DNA of 22,245 nt, taken from NCBI GenBank assembly GCA_937874965.1, contig CALNCD010000065.1, forward strand, positions 1-22,245, read 5' to 3'. Made by a program: the position numbers and the translations under genes. Under the pieces are notes generated by a model. The model was not told the origin of the DNA, did not search any database, and saw only the letters and a list, made by a program, of their open reading frames with translations. Of the stretch, positions 1-6,471 are shown piece by piece. Numbering within the stretch: position 1 is the first letter of the stretch; each line of letters begins with the position of its first letter. This DNA comes from an uncultured Erysipelotrichaceae bacterium. GTDB lineage: Bacteria; Bacillota_I; Bacilli_A; Erysipelotrichales; Erysipelotrichaceae.

Positions 1-62
1 GAATAACACAGGTACACAAAAGGTGCAGCAGGCAAGGCCATCGCTTGTTTCACTTCAATCAT
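1..62 (-). CDS. Start of an unidentified gene, cut by the left edge
   Basis: An open frame begins with ATG at 60-62 and reads MIEVKQAMALPAAPFVYLCY before leaving the window. Its ATG overlaps the TGA of the preceding small membrane protein in an ATGA junction, so it looks translationally coupled and part of the PTS operon. Twenty residues are too few to assign a family, and I do not recognise it. Its position suggests a sugar-related enzyme or PTS accessory protein, which is inference only. Confidence 0.55.
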   Translation of the reverse strand, partial: MIEVKQAMALPAAPFVYLCY

Positions 63-205
63 GATTTAGCCTTTCTATACAGGAGAATTCCTGCAAAGCA
101 GATAATTAATCCGAGAACGACATTCACAATCGGATTCGCAGAAGCATTTGCATACATCATCACAACAATTCCGATTGCTATTACAAACAGGCTCCATGTT
201 TTCAT
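59..205 (-). CDS. 48-residue single-span membrane protein in the PTS operon
   Basis: This small frame encodes a 48-residue protein beginning MKTWSLFVIAIGIVVMMYAN. It has two hydrophobic stretches, residues 4-17 and 29-42, separated by an Asn/Ser/Ala-rich turn, and a basic end (YRKAKS), so it should be a one- or two-span membrane protein. An in-frame GTG lies one codon upstream, preceded by a weak AGTAGG. It starts 8 bases after the stop of the 71-residue gene and overlaps the next gene by ATGA, so both neighbours support it as a coding unit. No family is recognised. Co-transcription with a sugar EIIC suggests an accessory role in that uptake system, which is inference. Confidence 0.6.
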   Translation of the reverse strand: MKTWSLFVIAIGIVVMMYANASANPIVNVVLGLIICFAGILLYRKAKS

Positions 206-213
206 CACAGGGC

Positions 214-429
214 CTACTTGGTGACCTGAAAGTAAAGGACATTGCCGAAAGGTGTCGCTTTGATCACGTTCTTGGCAGTTGCAACGGCTTGGTCGAGGTC
301 TTCGGTATCAACCTGGAAATGCAGCTTAATGCCTTTCTTATCCACGAATCTGAATTCAATCCCATCATGGCTTCCGCTTAATGCAGCAATCACATCCTCT
401 TGTTTCATTGGACAATTCACTGTAATCAT
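214..429 (-). CDS. 71-residue soluble protein of the PTS operon, function unknown
   Basis: The 71-residue product has no membrane segment. The sequence alternates beta and alpha character: a first strand (MITVNCP), a helix (EDVIAALSG), strands around IEFRFV and IKLHFQVD, a helix (DLDQAVATAKNVIK) and a final strand (GNVLYFQVTK). This suggests a small alpha/beta fold. It lacks the Cys near the N terminus of a P-loop that marks an EIIB of the lactose/cellobiose family; its only Cys (residue 6) is not followed by a GMSTS-like loop, so I do not call it EIIB. A GGAG about nine bases upstream serves as ribosome binding site. It follows EIIC after a hairpin. Real gene very likely; function unknown. 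Confidence 0.75.
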   Translation of the reverse strand: MITVNCPMKQEDVIAALSGSHDGIEFRFVDKKGIKLHFQVDTEDLDQAVATAKNVIKATPFGNVLYFQVTK

Positions 430-450
430 AATCTATACTCCAATCTAAAT

Positions 451-475
451 TAAAGGGAGATTATCTCTCCCTTTA
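451..475 (-). terminator. Intercistronic hairpin between EIIC and the 71-residue gene
   Basis: A perfect 10-base inverted repeat, TAAAGGGAGA and TCTCCCTTTA, flanks a 5-base loop just after the EIIC stop codon. On the leftward transcript it is followed by only a short, broken U-rich stretch (TTTAATTTAG). It may therefore act as a leaky terminator or as a 3'-end stabiliser for the EIIC message, setting the ratio of EIIC to the downstream small proteins. Confidence 0.65.
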
Positions 476-482
476 CTATACA

Positions 483-1760
483 CTAATTTTCTTTCACGCG
501 GTTAGCAATGATAACAAAGGCTGACCATATAACAACCGCAATGATTAAGTTGATCAAGGCAACTCCAGCAGCCATCAAACTTCCGCCTGTTGCCAAGAAG
601 GCATAGAGGACTGGAGGGACAATCCAAGGGATTTCGATGTAGACAGGAGGAACCAGGCCGATTGCGGTCACGGTATACCCGATGATAACCAGAAGTGTAG
701 GAATCAGCAGATAAGGAATAAAGTAGACAGGATTCAAAACGATTGGAATTCCGAAAGTTACAGGTTCGTTGATGTTGAAGATACCCATCGGCAATGAGAG
801 CTTCGCCACGGTCTTCTGATCTTGCTTCTTCGAGAAGATCAGCAATGCGATAATCAAGGCAATGGTACAGCCGGCGCCGCCCATCCAGGCGTAAGCATCA
901 AAGGATCCGCGCGTCCATAAATGAACCATCGTTTTTCCAGCTTCGTGAGCCGTATTGTTTTCCAGCAGGGCTGTTTTGTAAATGCCGTCGAGTACTGGAC
1001 CAAGGACATTGGTTCCATGAAGTCCGAAGAACCAGAACAGCTGCACAGCGAAGGTAACGACGATAACGGATACCAGGTTTTGTGCCAGGCTCAGGAACGG
1101 TGTTTGGACAAACTCAACAATAAGGTCATTGATCGGCTTGCCTAAGAATTGAGTGCAGACCAAGCCAAGAATTGCAGCTGTGAAGATTGCGACACTTCCA
1201 GGAATGATTGATAAGAATGCTTTGGACACTGCCGGTGGAACCGAATCAGGCATCTTGATGACAATATTTGCTTTGGTCAGCTTAATATAGATCATTGTCA
1301 CTAGAAGCGTAATGAAGAGTGCTGAGAACAATGCAGTTGCATTCATGTAGCCGATGCCTACACCGCCCCAGGTTTCATTGAAAGTCTGCGAAACGGTTGT
1401 AAGATAAGCAGCGAAGGAAATGACGCCTCCGGCAAGAGGATTGACATCATACGCTTTTGAAAGATGATACGCGAATGTGAATGTGAATCCCAACGCGAAG
1501 AAGCAGACAGCTCCCCACCAGACATTGCCGTTGATACTGATCAGGAATTTTCCGATGGCGGATTCAGGGATGAACTGCCAACCGATCTGATTGGGAATAT
1601 CACGGACAAAGACGTTGAACAAGGATGCAAAGGCACCAGCCATGGTGACAGGCATCAGTGAAATGAATCCATCCCGAATTGCTACGAGATGCTTCTGAGA
1701 ACCAATTTTCGCTGCAAACGGAACGAAATGTTTCTCCATGAACGCTGTAAAAGTATTCAT
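483..1760 (-). CDS. PTS sugar transporter subunit EIIC, lactose/cellobiose family
   Basis: The 425-residue protein is the membrane permease of a phosphotransferase system, which passes a sugar inward for phosphorylation by EIIB. The opening (MNTFTAFMEKHFVPFAAKIG, then LVAIRDGFISLMPVTMAGA) is typical of the CelB/LicC family. So are the FGLHGTNVLGP segment and the NEPVTFGIPIVLNP motif, which lies in the region that binds sugar in this family. About ten hydrophobic spans are visible. The frame is open 80 residues further upstream, but the ATG at 1758-1760 has an AGGAGA ribosome binding site and matches the family N terminus, whereas the extension covers the operator and promoter. No EIIA or EIIB is present in the window. 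The substrate is probably a beta-glucoside, aryl-glucoside or chitobiose-like sugar; which one is not determinable here. Confidence 0.93.
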   Translation of the reverse strand: MNTFTAFMEKHFVPFAAKIGSQKHLVAIRDGFISLMPVTMAGAFASLFNVFVRDIPNQIGWQFIPESAIGKFLISINGNVWWGAVCFFALGFTFTFAYHLSKAYDVNPLAGGVISFAAYLTTVSQTFNETWGGVGIGYMNATALFSALFITLLVTMIYIKLTKANIVIKMPDSVPPAVSKAFLSIIPGSVAIFTAAILGLVCTQFLGKPINDLIVEFVQTPFLSLAQNLVSVIVVTFAVQLFWFFGLHGTNVLGPVLDGIYKTALLENNTAHEAGKTMVHLWTRGSFDAYAWMGGAGCTIALIIALLIFSKKQDQKTVAKLSLPMGIFNINEPVTFGIPIVLNPVYFIPYLLIPTLLVIIGYTVTAIGLVPPVYIEIPWIVPPVLYAFLATGGSLMAAGVALINLIIAVVIWSAFVIIANRVKEN

Positions 1761-1798
1761 AAATGTGTCTCCTTTTCCTAAATAGACAAGTAAAGCAG

Positions 1799-1831
1799 TA
1801 TACCACCCGGTATATTCGTGGTATATACCAC
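1799..1831 (-). promoter_or_regulatory. Two palindromic operators, GntR/HutC-like, in the PTS leader
   Basis: Two inverted repeats sit just downstream of the -10 box: TATACC-ACCC-GGTATA at 1799-1814 and the perfect 14-base palindrome GTGGTATATACCAC at 1818-1831. Both carry the GGTnTAnACC-type half-sites known for HutC-subfamily GntR regulators such as DasR and NagR. Binding there would block initiation or early elongation, so a sugar-phosphate-sensing repressor is expected. The regulator itself is not in the window. Confidence 0.7.
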
Positions 1832-1841
1832 TTACAAATTC

Positions 1842-1870
1842 ATGATACACTATCCTGCATTTTGTTGCAA
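1842..1870 (-). promoter_or_regulatory. Promoter of the PTS operon
   Basis: On the leftward strand, -35 TTGCAA (1865-1870) and -10 TATCAT (1842-1847) are separated by exactly 17 bases. Transcription would start near 1835, immediately before the operator palindromes. Confidence 0.75.
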
Positions 1871-1879
1871 GCGTTTTCT
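1866..1879 (-). promoter_or_regulatory. cre box (CcpA site) overlapping the PTS -35
   Basis: The leftward strand reads AGAAAACGCTTGCA, which matches the catabolite-responsive element consensus TGWNANCGNTNNCA at every position except the first base. It covers the -35 hexamer, so CcpA bound here should compete with RNA polymerase. The PTS operon would then be repressed when a preferred sugar is present. Confidence 0.7.
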
Positions 1880-1912
1880 TTGTGGTTTTTCGTCGACCGC
1901 TGAAAAAAGAGG

Positions 1913-1918
1913 TATAAT
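1913..1918 (+). promoter_or_regulatory. -10 box of cinA
   Basis: A consensus TATAAT lies 20 bases before the cinA ATG. No good -35 is visible at 16-18 bases. The expected start point, near 1925, gives a leader of about 14 bases beginning right at the ribosome binding site. Confidence 0.55.
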
Positions 1919-1938
1919 GAATGCAAGGAGAGTCATCT

Positions 1939-3138
1939 ATGCGAGCTGAAATCATTTGTGTCGGAACTGAAATCTTACTGGGAAATATTGTGAATACCAA
2001 TGCAGCCTATCTGGCAAAGGAGTGCGCATTGATCGGGTTAGAACTGTATCATCAATCCGTGATCGGTGATAATCATGAGCGTTTAAGGGAAACGGTGATT
2101 GACGCTTTGAAACGCAGCGATTGCCTTATTCTTACCGGCGGATTAGGGCCGACCTATGATGACCTGACCAAGGAGACTATTGCTTCCCTGTTCCATCAGA
2201 AACTGGTTCTTAATCCTCTCGAGAATGAGAAGCTTGAACATGCCTTCCAAGTGATGGGGCGGGTGATGACGGAAAACAATCGAAAACAGGCGTATTTGCC
2301 TGAGCGCTCCAGTGCTTTGGCGAATCGGGTCGGAACAGCTCCGGGGGTCTATTTGGAAGAACAGGGAAAGATCGTGATTCTTTTGCCAGGACCGCCCTAT
2401 GAAATGCGGATAATGTTTGAAGAACAGGTTAAACCCCGGCTTCTGGCCAAGGCGGATCAGTGCTTGGTTTCCAAAACAATCCGTATCTTCGGTATGGGAG
2501 AATCTGAAGTTGAAAGCCGCCTTCATGAGGTCATGATTAAAACGACGAATCCGACCTTGGCTCCGTATGCCAAGGTCGGGGAGTGTGAAGTACGGGTCAC
2601 TGCTAAGGCCGGGACAGAGACGGCAGCTGCAGCTTTGATTGAGCCCTATCTTCAGAAAGTCAAAGACATTCTTGGTCAGGTCGTGTATGGCGTGGATATT
2701 CCCAATTTGGAAGCGGGGGTGGTGGATGCTCTTCATCAACGGCAAGAAACACTTGCGATTCTGGATGGATTCAGCGGACGGAGCATTCAGCGATTGAAGG
2801 AAGAGGATATGCATTATGTTCTGAAACAAGGAACTTACCGCAGTGCGTATCCGGCCTATGAAACGTGGGAAGAATGGGTTCTTGAGAATGCCCGGACGAT
2901 TCGCGAGGAATGCCGATCCACCTATGGTGCTGCTCTCATCGGATGTGATAACCCTGACGATGATCATTTCGGTCAGATTCTGATTGCAGTGAGCTCTGAG
3001 CAGGCGATTCGGACTTACCCGGTTGCTTTACGGCGAGGATACAGTGATCTGCAGGGGTACATGCATACGATGAGTGCATCCCATTTGTTTTCAATTCTGC
3101 TGAAACAGCTTCGGCAATCGACTGAGACGATTCAATAA
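1939..3138 (+). CDS. cinA: CinA-like protein with a degenerate deamidase domain
   Basis: The 399-residue protein has the usual two-domain CinA layout. Residues 1-165 form the MoCF/COG1058 domain, with VGTEILLGN (8-16), LTGGLGPTYDD (65-75) and LPGPPYEM (149-156), all well kept; in the family this domain hydrolyses nucleotide pyrophosphates such as ADP-ribose. A middle domain follows. The C-terminal PncC-like domain (about 265-399) normally deamidates nicotinamide mononucleotide and carries an ESCTGG signature with the catalytic Ser. Here the same place reads DGFSGR (276-281), so that Ser is Gly277, and the later glycine-rich segment reads GCDNPDDDHFGQ. The deamidase is thus probably inactive, although the domain keeps its length and open frame. 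ATG 1939 is chosen because AAGGAG lies six to eight bases before it; the ATG at 1921 precedes that site. Confidence 0.93.
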   Translation: MRAEIICVGTEILLGNIVNTNAAYLAKECALIGLELYHQSVIGDNHERLRETVIDALKRSDCLILTGGLGPTYDDLTKETIASLFHQKLVLNPLENEKLEHAFQVMGRVMTENNRKQAYLPERSSALANRVGTAPGVYLEEQGKIVILLPGPPYEMRIMFEEQVKPRLLAKADQCLVSKTIRIFGMGESEVESRLHEVMIKTTNPTLAPYAKVGECEVRVTAKAGTETAAAALIEPYLQKVKDILGQVVYGVDIPNLEAGVVDALHQRQETLAILDGFSGRSIQRLKEEDMHYVLKQGTYRSAYPAYETWEEWVLENARTIREECRSTYGAALIGCDNPDDDHFGQILIAVSSEQAIRTYPVALRRGYSDLQGYMHTMSASHLFSILLKQLRQSTETIQ

Positions 3139-3209
3139 AGACTCTGAAGTGAGCCGAACCTCCTTTTCTTTGTCCAAGATTTGGGGTTCGGTTCAGTTTC
3201 AGAGTCTTT
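3137..3209. terminator. Large bidirectional hairpin between cinA and the reductase
   Basis: An outer stem of 12 perfect base pairs (AAAGACTCTGAA 3137-3148 with TTCAGAGTCTTT 3198-3209) encloses an inner stem (TGAGCCGAACC 3150-3160 with GGTTCGGTTCA 3185-3195, one G-U pair) and a 24-base loop. T-runs lie on both sides, so it can end both converging genes. It starts inside the cinA stop codon and finishes just before the reductase stop. Its right half recurs after the beta-helix gene. Confidence 0.85.
3168..3196 (+). repeat. Copy 1 of a 29-base dispersed repeat
   Basis: This segment begins CTTTGTCCAAGATT and ends GGGGTTCGGTTCAG. It matches 18387-18415 at 26 of 29 bases. Both copies form the loop and right arm of a large hairpin between converging genes, while the outer arms of the two hairpins are unrelated. 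Confidence 0.8.
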
Positions 3210-3212
3210 TCT

Positions 3213-4193
3213 TTAAAACGAATAACGGTCGATGTCGTCCAGTTCCTCTTGTGTGAAGTCGGTATGATGGATAGCTTCGATATTCTCTAAAATCTGGGAA
3301 GCCCTGGATGCGCCGATCAGGACACTGGTTATGGCGTCATCTTTCAAGACCCAGCTCAGGGCCATCTGGGCTAAGGTTTGATTGCGTTTGCCGGCTAGTT
3401 CATTCAATTTCTGAATGGAATTCAAACGTTCTTCGGTGAGCGCATCTTCTTTCAGGAAGCGGTGGTCTTTATTGATCCTGCTATCCTGCGGAATGCCTTG
3501 AAGGTAACGGGTACTGAGCAGACCTTGAGCAAGCGGACTGAAGATAATCAAGCCTAGTCCGTTCTCTTCGCAATATGGCTTGAGACCGTCCAGTTCGATA
3601 TGGCGATCATAGATGGAATAGCGGACTTGATTGATAATAAGGGGACAACGAAGTCCTTTCATGATCGCAATCGCTTTTTCAGTCGTCTTACGGTCATAGT
3701 TGGAAATGCCTGCATAGAGCGCTTTGCCGCTTTGCACGGCAGATGCCAGAGCACCCATGGTTTCTTCAAGGGGAGTATCGGGATCCATACGGTGATGGTA
3801 GAAGATGTCAACATAGTCCAGCTGCATCCGATTCAGACTCTGGTCAAGGGAGGAAAGCAGGTATTTGCGGCTTCCCCAATCCCCATAAGGCCCACTCCAC
3901 ATCGGAAAGCCCGCCTTTGTACTGATGACCAGTTCATCCCGGTAGCCTTGGAAGGATTGCTTCAGTATTTTTCCGAAGTTGACTTCAGCGGATCCTGGTT
4001 CAGGCCCGTAGTTGTTGGCTAGATCAAAGTGGGTAATTCCATGGTTGAATGCTGTCAGGAGCATCTCCTGCATGGTATCCATGGCGGCTTCTGTTCCGAA
4101 ATTATGCCAGAGTCCCAAGGATACCGCCGGAAGTTTTAATCCGCTTTTACCGCTTTTGTTGTAAATCATTGAATCGTATCTGTTTGTGTTCAT
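3213..4193 (-). CDS. gpr: Aldo/keto reductase, YghZ/Gpr type
   Basis: The 326-residue protein closely resembles E. coli YghZ, the L-glyceraldehyde-3-phosphate reductase of the AKR14 group, which uses NADPH to reduce small aldehydes. Shared landmarks are LPAVSLGLWHNFG, FDLANNYGPEPGSAE, ISTKAGFPMWSGPYG, GSRKYLLSSLDQSL and SVLIGASRASQ. The catalytic tetrad is visible as Asp57, Tyr62, Lys93 and His134. Length fits, though it lacks the short C-terminal tail of the E. coli enzyme. GAGGTG precedes the ATG at 4191-4193. It is monocistronic, divergent from the PadR operon, and ends at the shared hairpin. The role is probably detoxification of methylglyoxal or other aldehydes; the physiological substrate is not shown by sequence. 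Confidence 0.93.
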   Translation of the reverse strand: MNTNRYDSMIYNKSGKSGLKLPAVSLGLWHNFGTEAAMDTMQEMLLTAFNHGITHFDLANNYGPEPGSAEVNFGKILKQSFQGYRDELVISTKAGFPMWSGPYGDWGSRKYLLSSLDQSLNRMQLDYVDIFYHHRMDPDTPLEETMGALASAVQSGKALYAGISNYDRKTTEKAIAIMKGLRCPLIINQVRYSIYDRHIELDGLKPYCEENGLGLIIFSPLAQGLLSTRYLQGIPQDSRINKDHRFLKEDALTEERLNSIQKLNELAGKRNQTLAQMALSWVLKDDAITSVLIGASRASQILENIEAIHHTDFTQEELDDIDRYSF

Positions 4194-4209
4194 AATTCAC
4201 CTCTTCTTC

Positions 4210-4218
4210 ATTCTAACA
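4210..4218 (-). promoter_or_regulatory. Extended -10 promoter of the reductase gene
   Basis: The leftward strand reads TGTTAGAAT, an extended -10 (TG-N-TAGAAT), 17 bases before the reductase start. No clear -35 is present. Confidence 0.4.
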
Positions 4219-4252
4219 CGGGAGACTGGGTTCTTGTATTTATTTATTGGTT

Positions 4253-4289
4253 GATATACCTTGACAGGCGAAGTATATCCTGATATAAA
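4253..4289 (+). promoter_or_regulatory. PadR operon promoter with inverted-repeat operator
   Basis: A near-consensus promoter, TTGACA (4261-4266), 17 bases, TATAAA (4284-4289), precedes the PadR gene. A 7-base inverted repeat, GATATAC (4253-4259) and GTATATC (4273-4279), spaced by 13 bases, brackets the -35. A third half-like GATATA falls on the -10. The layout fits autorepression by the PadR protein encoded directly downstream. Confidence 0.75.
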
Positions 4290-4308
4290 AGAACTGAAAG
4301 GAGGCACT

Positions 4309-4644
4309 ATGTCTATTACTTCTGATTTAATCCGAGGTCATACCGAAACAATTATCCTGGCATTGCTGATGGATCAGGATAGTTACGGGTATGAAATCAA
4401 CAAGTCCATTAAGGCGATTACCCATCAGCAGTATGAGTTGAAGGAAGCGACGCTCTACAGTGCCTTTCGGCGTCTTGAAGAACAGGGAATCATTGATTCT
4501 TATTGGGGTGATGAGAAGTCAGGTGCACGGCGACGCTATTACAGGATCACCAGTGCAGGGAAAAAGCAGTATCAACGCAATCTCGAGGATTGGAACGAAG
4601 CAAAACAGATGATCGATGCATTGGTCAGCAGGAGGGAAAGATGA
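4309..4644 (+). CDS. PadR family transcriptional regulator
   Basis: This 111-residue DNA-binding protein has the PadR winged helix. The N terminus (SDLIRGHTETIILALLMDQDSYGYEI) leads into the recognition region (ELKEATLYSAFRRLEEQGII) and a basic wing (GARRRYYRITSAGKKQY), followed by a C-terminal dimerisation helix. The start is set by AAAGGAGG at 4297-4304; the frame extends 16 codons further upstream, but that stretch is the promoter. Its stop overlaps the next ATG (ATGA), the usual arrangement for PadR with a PadR-associated membrane protein. In this family ligand or stress signals release the repressor, and the operator overlapping its promoter suggests it controls its own four-gene operon. 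Confidence 0.92.
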   Translation: MSITSDLIRGHTETIILALLMDQDSYGYEINKSIKAITHQQYELKEATLYSAFRRLEEQGIIDSYWGDEKSGARRRYYRITSAGKKQYQRNLEDWNEAKQMIDALVSRRER

Positions 4645-5504
4645 ACCGAAAAATAAAAGCGTATGTCGATAGTTTGTTCTCAGACTATGAGAACACCGCA
4701 AAAAACAGAGAATTGAAAGAAGAGATGACTTTGAATCTCAATGAGAAATATGACGATCTCTTGCAGAGCGGCATGGATAGTGATGAAGCATTCAGGGAAA
4801 CGATCAGCGGAATCGGCAATCTGGAGGAGATGATGGGCGAGACACATACTGATACGAACAGTGTACCTTCAATGCAATCCGGCCAATGGATGCGTCCGGC
4901 AGCGATTTTCCTCTTTATCACCTGTGTTGTTCCTGTTCTGGTATTTGATCAGCTGAATACAGAAATTGTCGGCATCGTTCTGATGTTTGTTATGGTGGCT
5001 CTCGGGGTGGTTTTGCTGATGATGGCACCTTCACAGAAACGGGACAATGATGACCATGGGGATGATACGTATCACGTGCATGAGGATGAGCGGCGCGGTG
5101 GGAAATTTCGCATTCTCAATCGCCGGGAATCGACACTACTGAGTTCTCTGACAAGTATTGTATGGCTTGCAGCAATCATTCTTTTCTTGTTTAGTCCGAT
5201 TGATTTGCCATTCTCACGCTGGCTTGTCTTTGTCTATGCGTATGGATTCACCCTGATTCTTGGTGGACTTGTGAAGTATCTTGTCCTTTCAAAACGGCAG
5301 CGCCAGGGTGAAATGATTTCGAACGCTGTCCTTCGCCGGGAACTTCATCACATGCTGAATGGGGGAATCTGGTTTGTTGCTGTGATCCTTTTTCTGAGTT
5401 TCAGTGATCGGTTCAGCTACTCTTGGCTTATCTTCTTAGTCGCTGCTGCCTTGACACAGGTGACCCGGGCATTTATTGCCTATAGGACAGACAGTGATGA
5501 ATAG
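4641..5504 (+). CDS. PadR-associated membrane protein with permease-prefix (HAAS-like) N terminus
   Basis: The 287-residue protein starts with a soluble helical module of about 65 residues (KAYVDSLFSDYENTAKNRELKEEM, then GMDSDEAFRETISGIGN). This matches the permease prefix/DUF1700/HAAS-type domain usually encoded beside PadR. Six hydrophobic spans follow at about 86-104, 109-128, 169-186, 192-214, 241-254 and 259-277. A charged Asp/His-rich loop (134-150, DNDDHGDDTYHVHEDE) lies after span 2 and could bind metal, which is inference. The ATG overlaps the PadR stop, and GGAGGG precedes it. The family is thought to sense the cell envelope and work with the PadR regulator; no enzyme motif is visible. 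Family assignment firm at the N terminus, weak for the membrane part. Confidence 0.85.
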   Translation: MNRKIKAYVDSLFSDYENTAKNRELKEEMTLNLNEKYDDLLQSGMDSDEAFRETISGIGNLEEMMGETHTDTNSVPSMQSGQWMRPAAIFLFITCVVPVLVFDQLNTEIVGIVLMFVMVALGVVLLMMAPSQKRDNDDHGDDTYHVHEDERRGGKFRILNRRESTLLSSLTSIVWLAAIILFLFSPIDLPFSRWLVFVYAYGFTLILGGLVKYLVLSKRQRQGEMISNAVLRRELHHMLNGGIWFVAVILFLSFSDRFSYSWLIFLVAAALTQVTRAFIAYRTDSDE

Positions 5505-6471
5505 CCTGAAGAAAGCCTATCTATTCTATCTTATCGGAATCTGCGGGGTCTTGGTTTTGTTCAGTCTCTATCATTCTGATCTTGGGAAGCAGTGGAGATG
5601 GCCATCGTTTCAAACATTGAAGAGTGAGACCACTGTATTAACAAACGATGATTTCAAGACTATTCATGTGGAGACCAGCCATGCTGATGTCCAAGTGATG
5701 CAATCGGATTCACTGAACAATAGCTATCAGATTGATACACGCTTGCATGATGAGTTCGCAAATCAATATGAATTAATTTCGGCAGATGGTGTGCTGACCA
5801 TTCGGGAAAAAGAAGGATGGAATTGGGCCAGCGGTTTTTCCCTTGAATCGGAGCGGATCAACCTTACCCTTCCGGTGCATGCCATGGTTTCACTCTCAGT
5901 CAGTACCCGTTCCGGAACGGTGGAAATCACGCAGTGGAAAGGGGAGGATCTCCAGGTCAATACAGCATCAGGGACAGTTAAGGGTAATGCACTAGTGGCT
6001 TCTCATTTTTCGGTAATTACGAGTTCCGGGGACAGTAATCTGGAAGATCTCCAGGGGAATCTGCAGATGGAAAGCAGTTCTGGCGAGATCCGTATCAAGA
6101 ATCTTGCGGGTACGCTTAATGTTAAGACGACTTCAGGGGATGTTTCCCTGAAAGAAATTGAATCACCGGCTTTTATCCAGACCCGGACGGTATCAGGGGA
6201 GATCAAAGCAGAAAAGGTGAAGGGGACCTTGAATCTCGAAAGCACCTCGGGTGATATGCAAGTCCGTCAAAGCGACCAGCTTTCAGGTTCCAGTATCCGC
6301 AGTGTTTCCGGCGATGTGTCAATGAGGGTTGTGGCCCTGACTTCCTATTGCGTGATTGCAGAGACAACTTCTGGGAATCAGAACATCAATCCATCTGCGG
6401 GTGCCTGTACTTCAGACAACCCGATAACCATCACCACAGTATCAGGGGACATCGAGGTCCGCGATGAATAA
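5497..6471 (+). CDS. DUF4097 family beta-strand repeat membrane protein
   Basis: The 324-residue protein has one N-terminal membrane span (about 7-25, YLFYLIGICGVLVLFSLY) and then an outward-facing region. That region is built from short repeats ending in S-G-[DNTE], for example TRSGTVEI, TASGTVKG, TSSGDSNL, SSSGEIRI, TTSGDVSL, TVSGEIKA, TSGDMQV and SVSGDVSM, spaced about 18-21 residues apart. This is the signature of the DUF4097 (LiaG/YvlB-like) beta-solenoid. ATG 5497 overlaps the previous gene by 8 bases, and the 3' end overlaps the sirtuin start. LiaG- and YvlB-like proteins in Bacillus belong to envelope-stress operons, so a cell-surface stress role fits; the molecular function of the solenoid is unknown. 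Confidence 0.9.
   Translation: MNSLKKAYLFYLIGICGVLVLFSLYHSDLGKQWRWPSFQTLKSETTVLTNDDFKTIHVETSHADVQVMQSDSLNNSYQIDTRLHDEFANQYELISADGVLTIREKEGWNWASGFSLESERINLTLPVHAMVSLSVSTRSGTVEITQWKGEDLQVNTASGTVKGNALVASHFSVITSSGDSNLEDLQGNLQMESSSGEIRIKNLAGTLNVKTTSGDVSLKEIESPAFIQTRTVSGEIKAEKVKGTLNLESTSGDMQVRQSDQLSGSSIRSVSGDVSMRVVALTSYCVIAETTSGNQNINPSAGACTSDNPITITTVSGDIEVRDE

Noticed and set aside
214..429. EIIB identity for the 71-residue PTS-operon protein
   Set aside because: It is about 30 residues too short and lacks the N-terminal Cys P-loop signature of lactose/cellobiose EIIB.
1761..2000. An 80-residue N-terminal extension of the EIIC protein
   Set aside because: It covers the operators, promoter and cre box and overlaps cinA; the ATG at 1760 has a good ribosome binding site and the family N terminus.
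2143..2967. A 274-codon open frame on the strand opposite cinA
   Set aside because: It lies entirely within cinA, has no ribosome binding site or family motif, and its composition is that of an antisense shadow.
3600..4022. A 140-codon frame opposite the aldo/keto reductase
   Set aside because: It is a shadow of a gene with complete catalytic residues and has no initiation signal.
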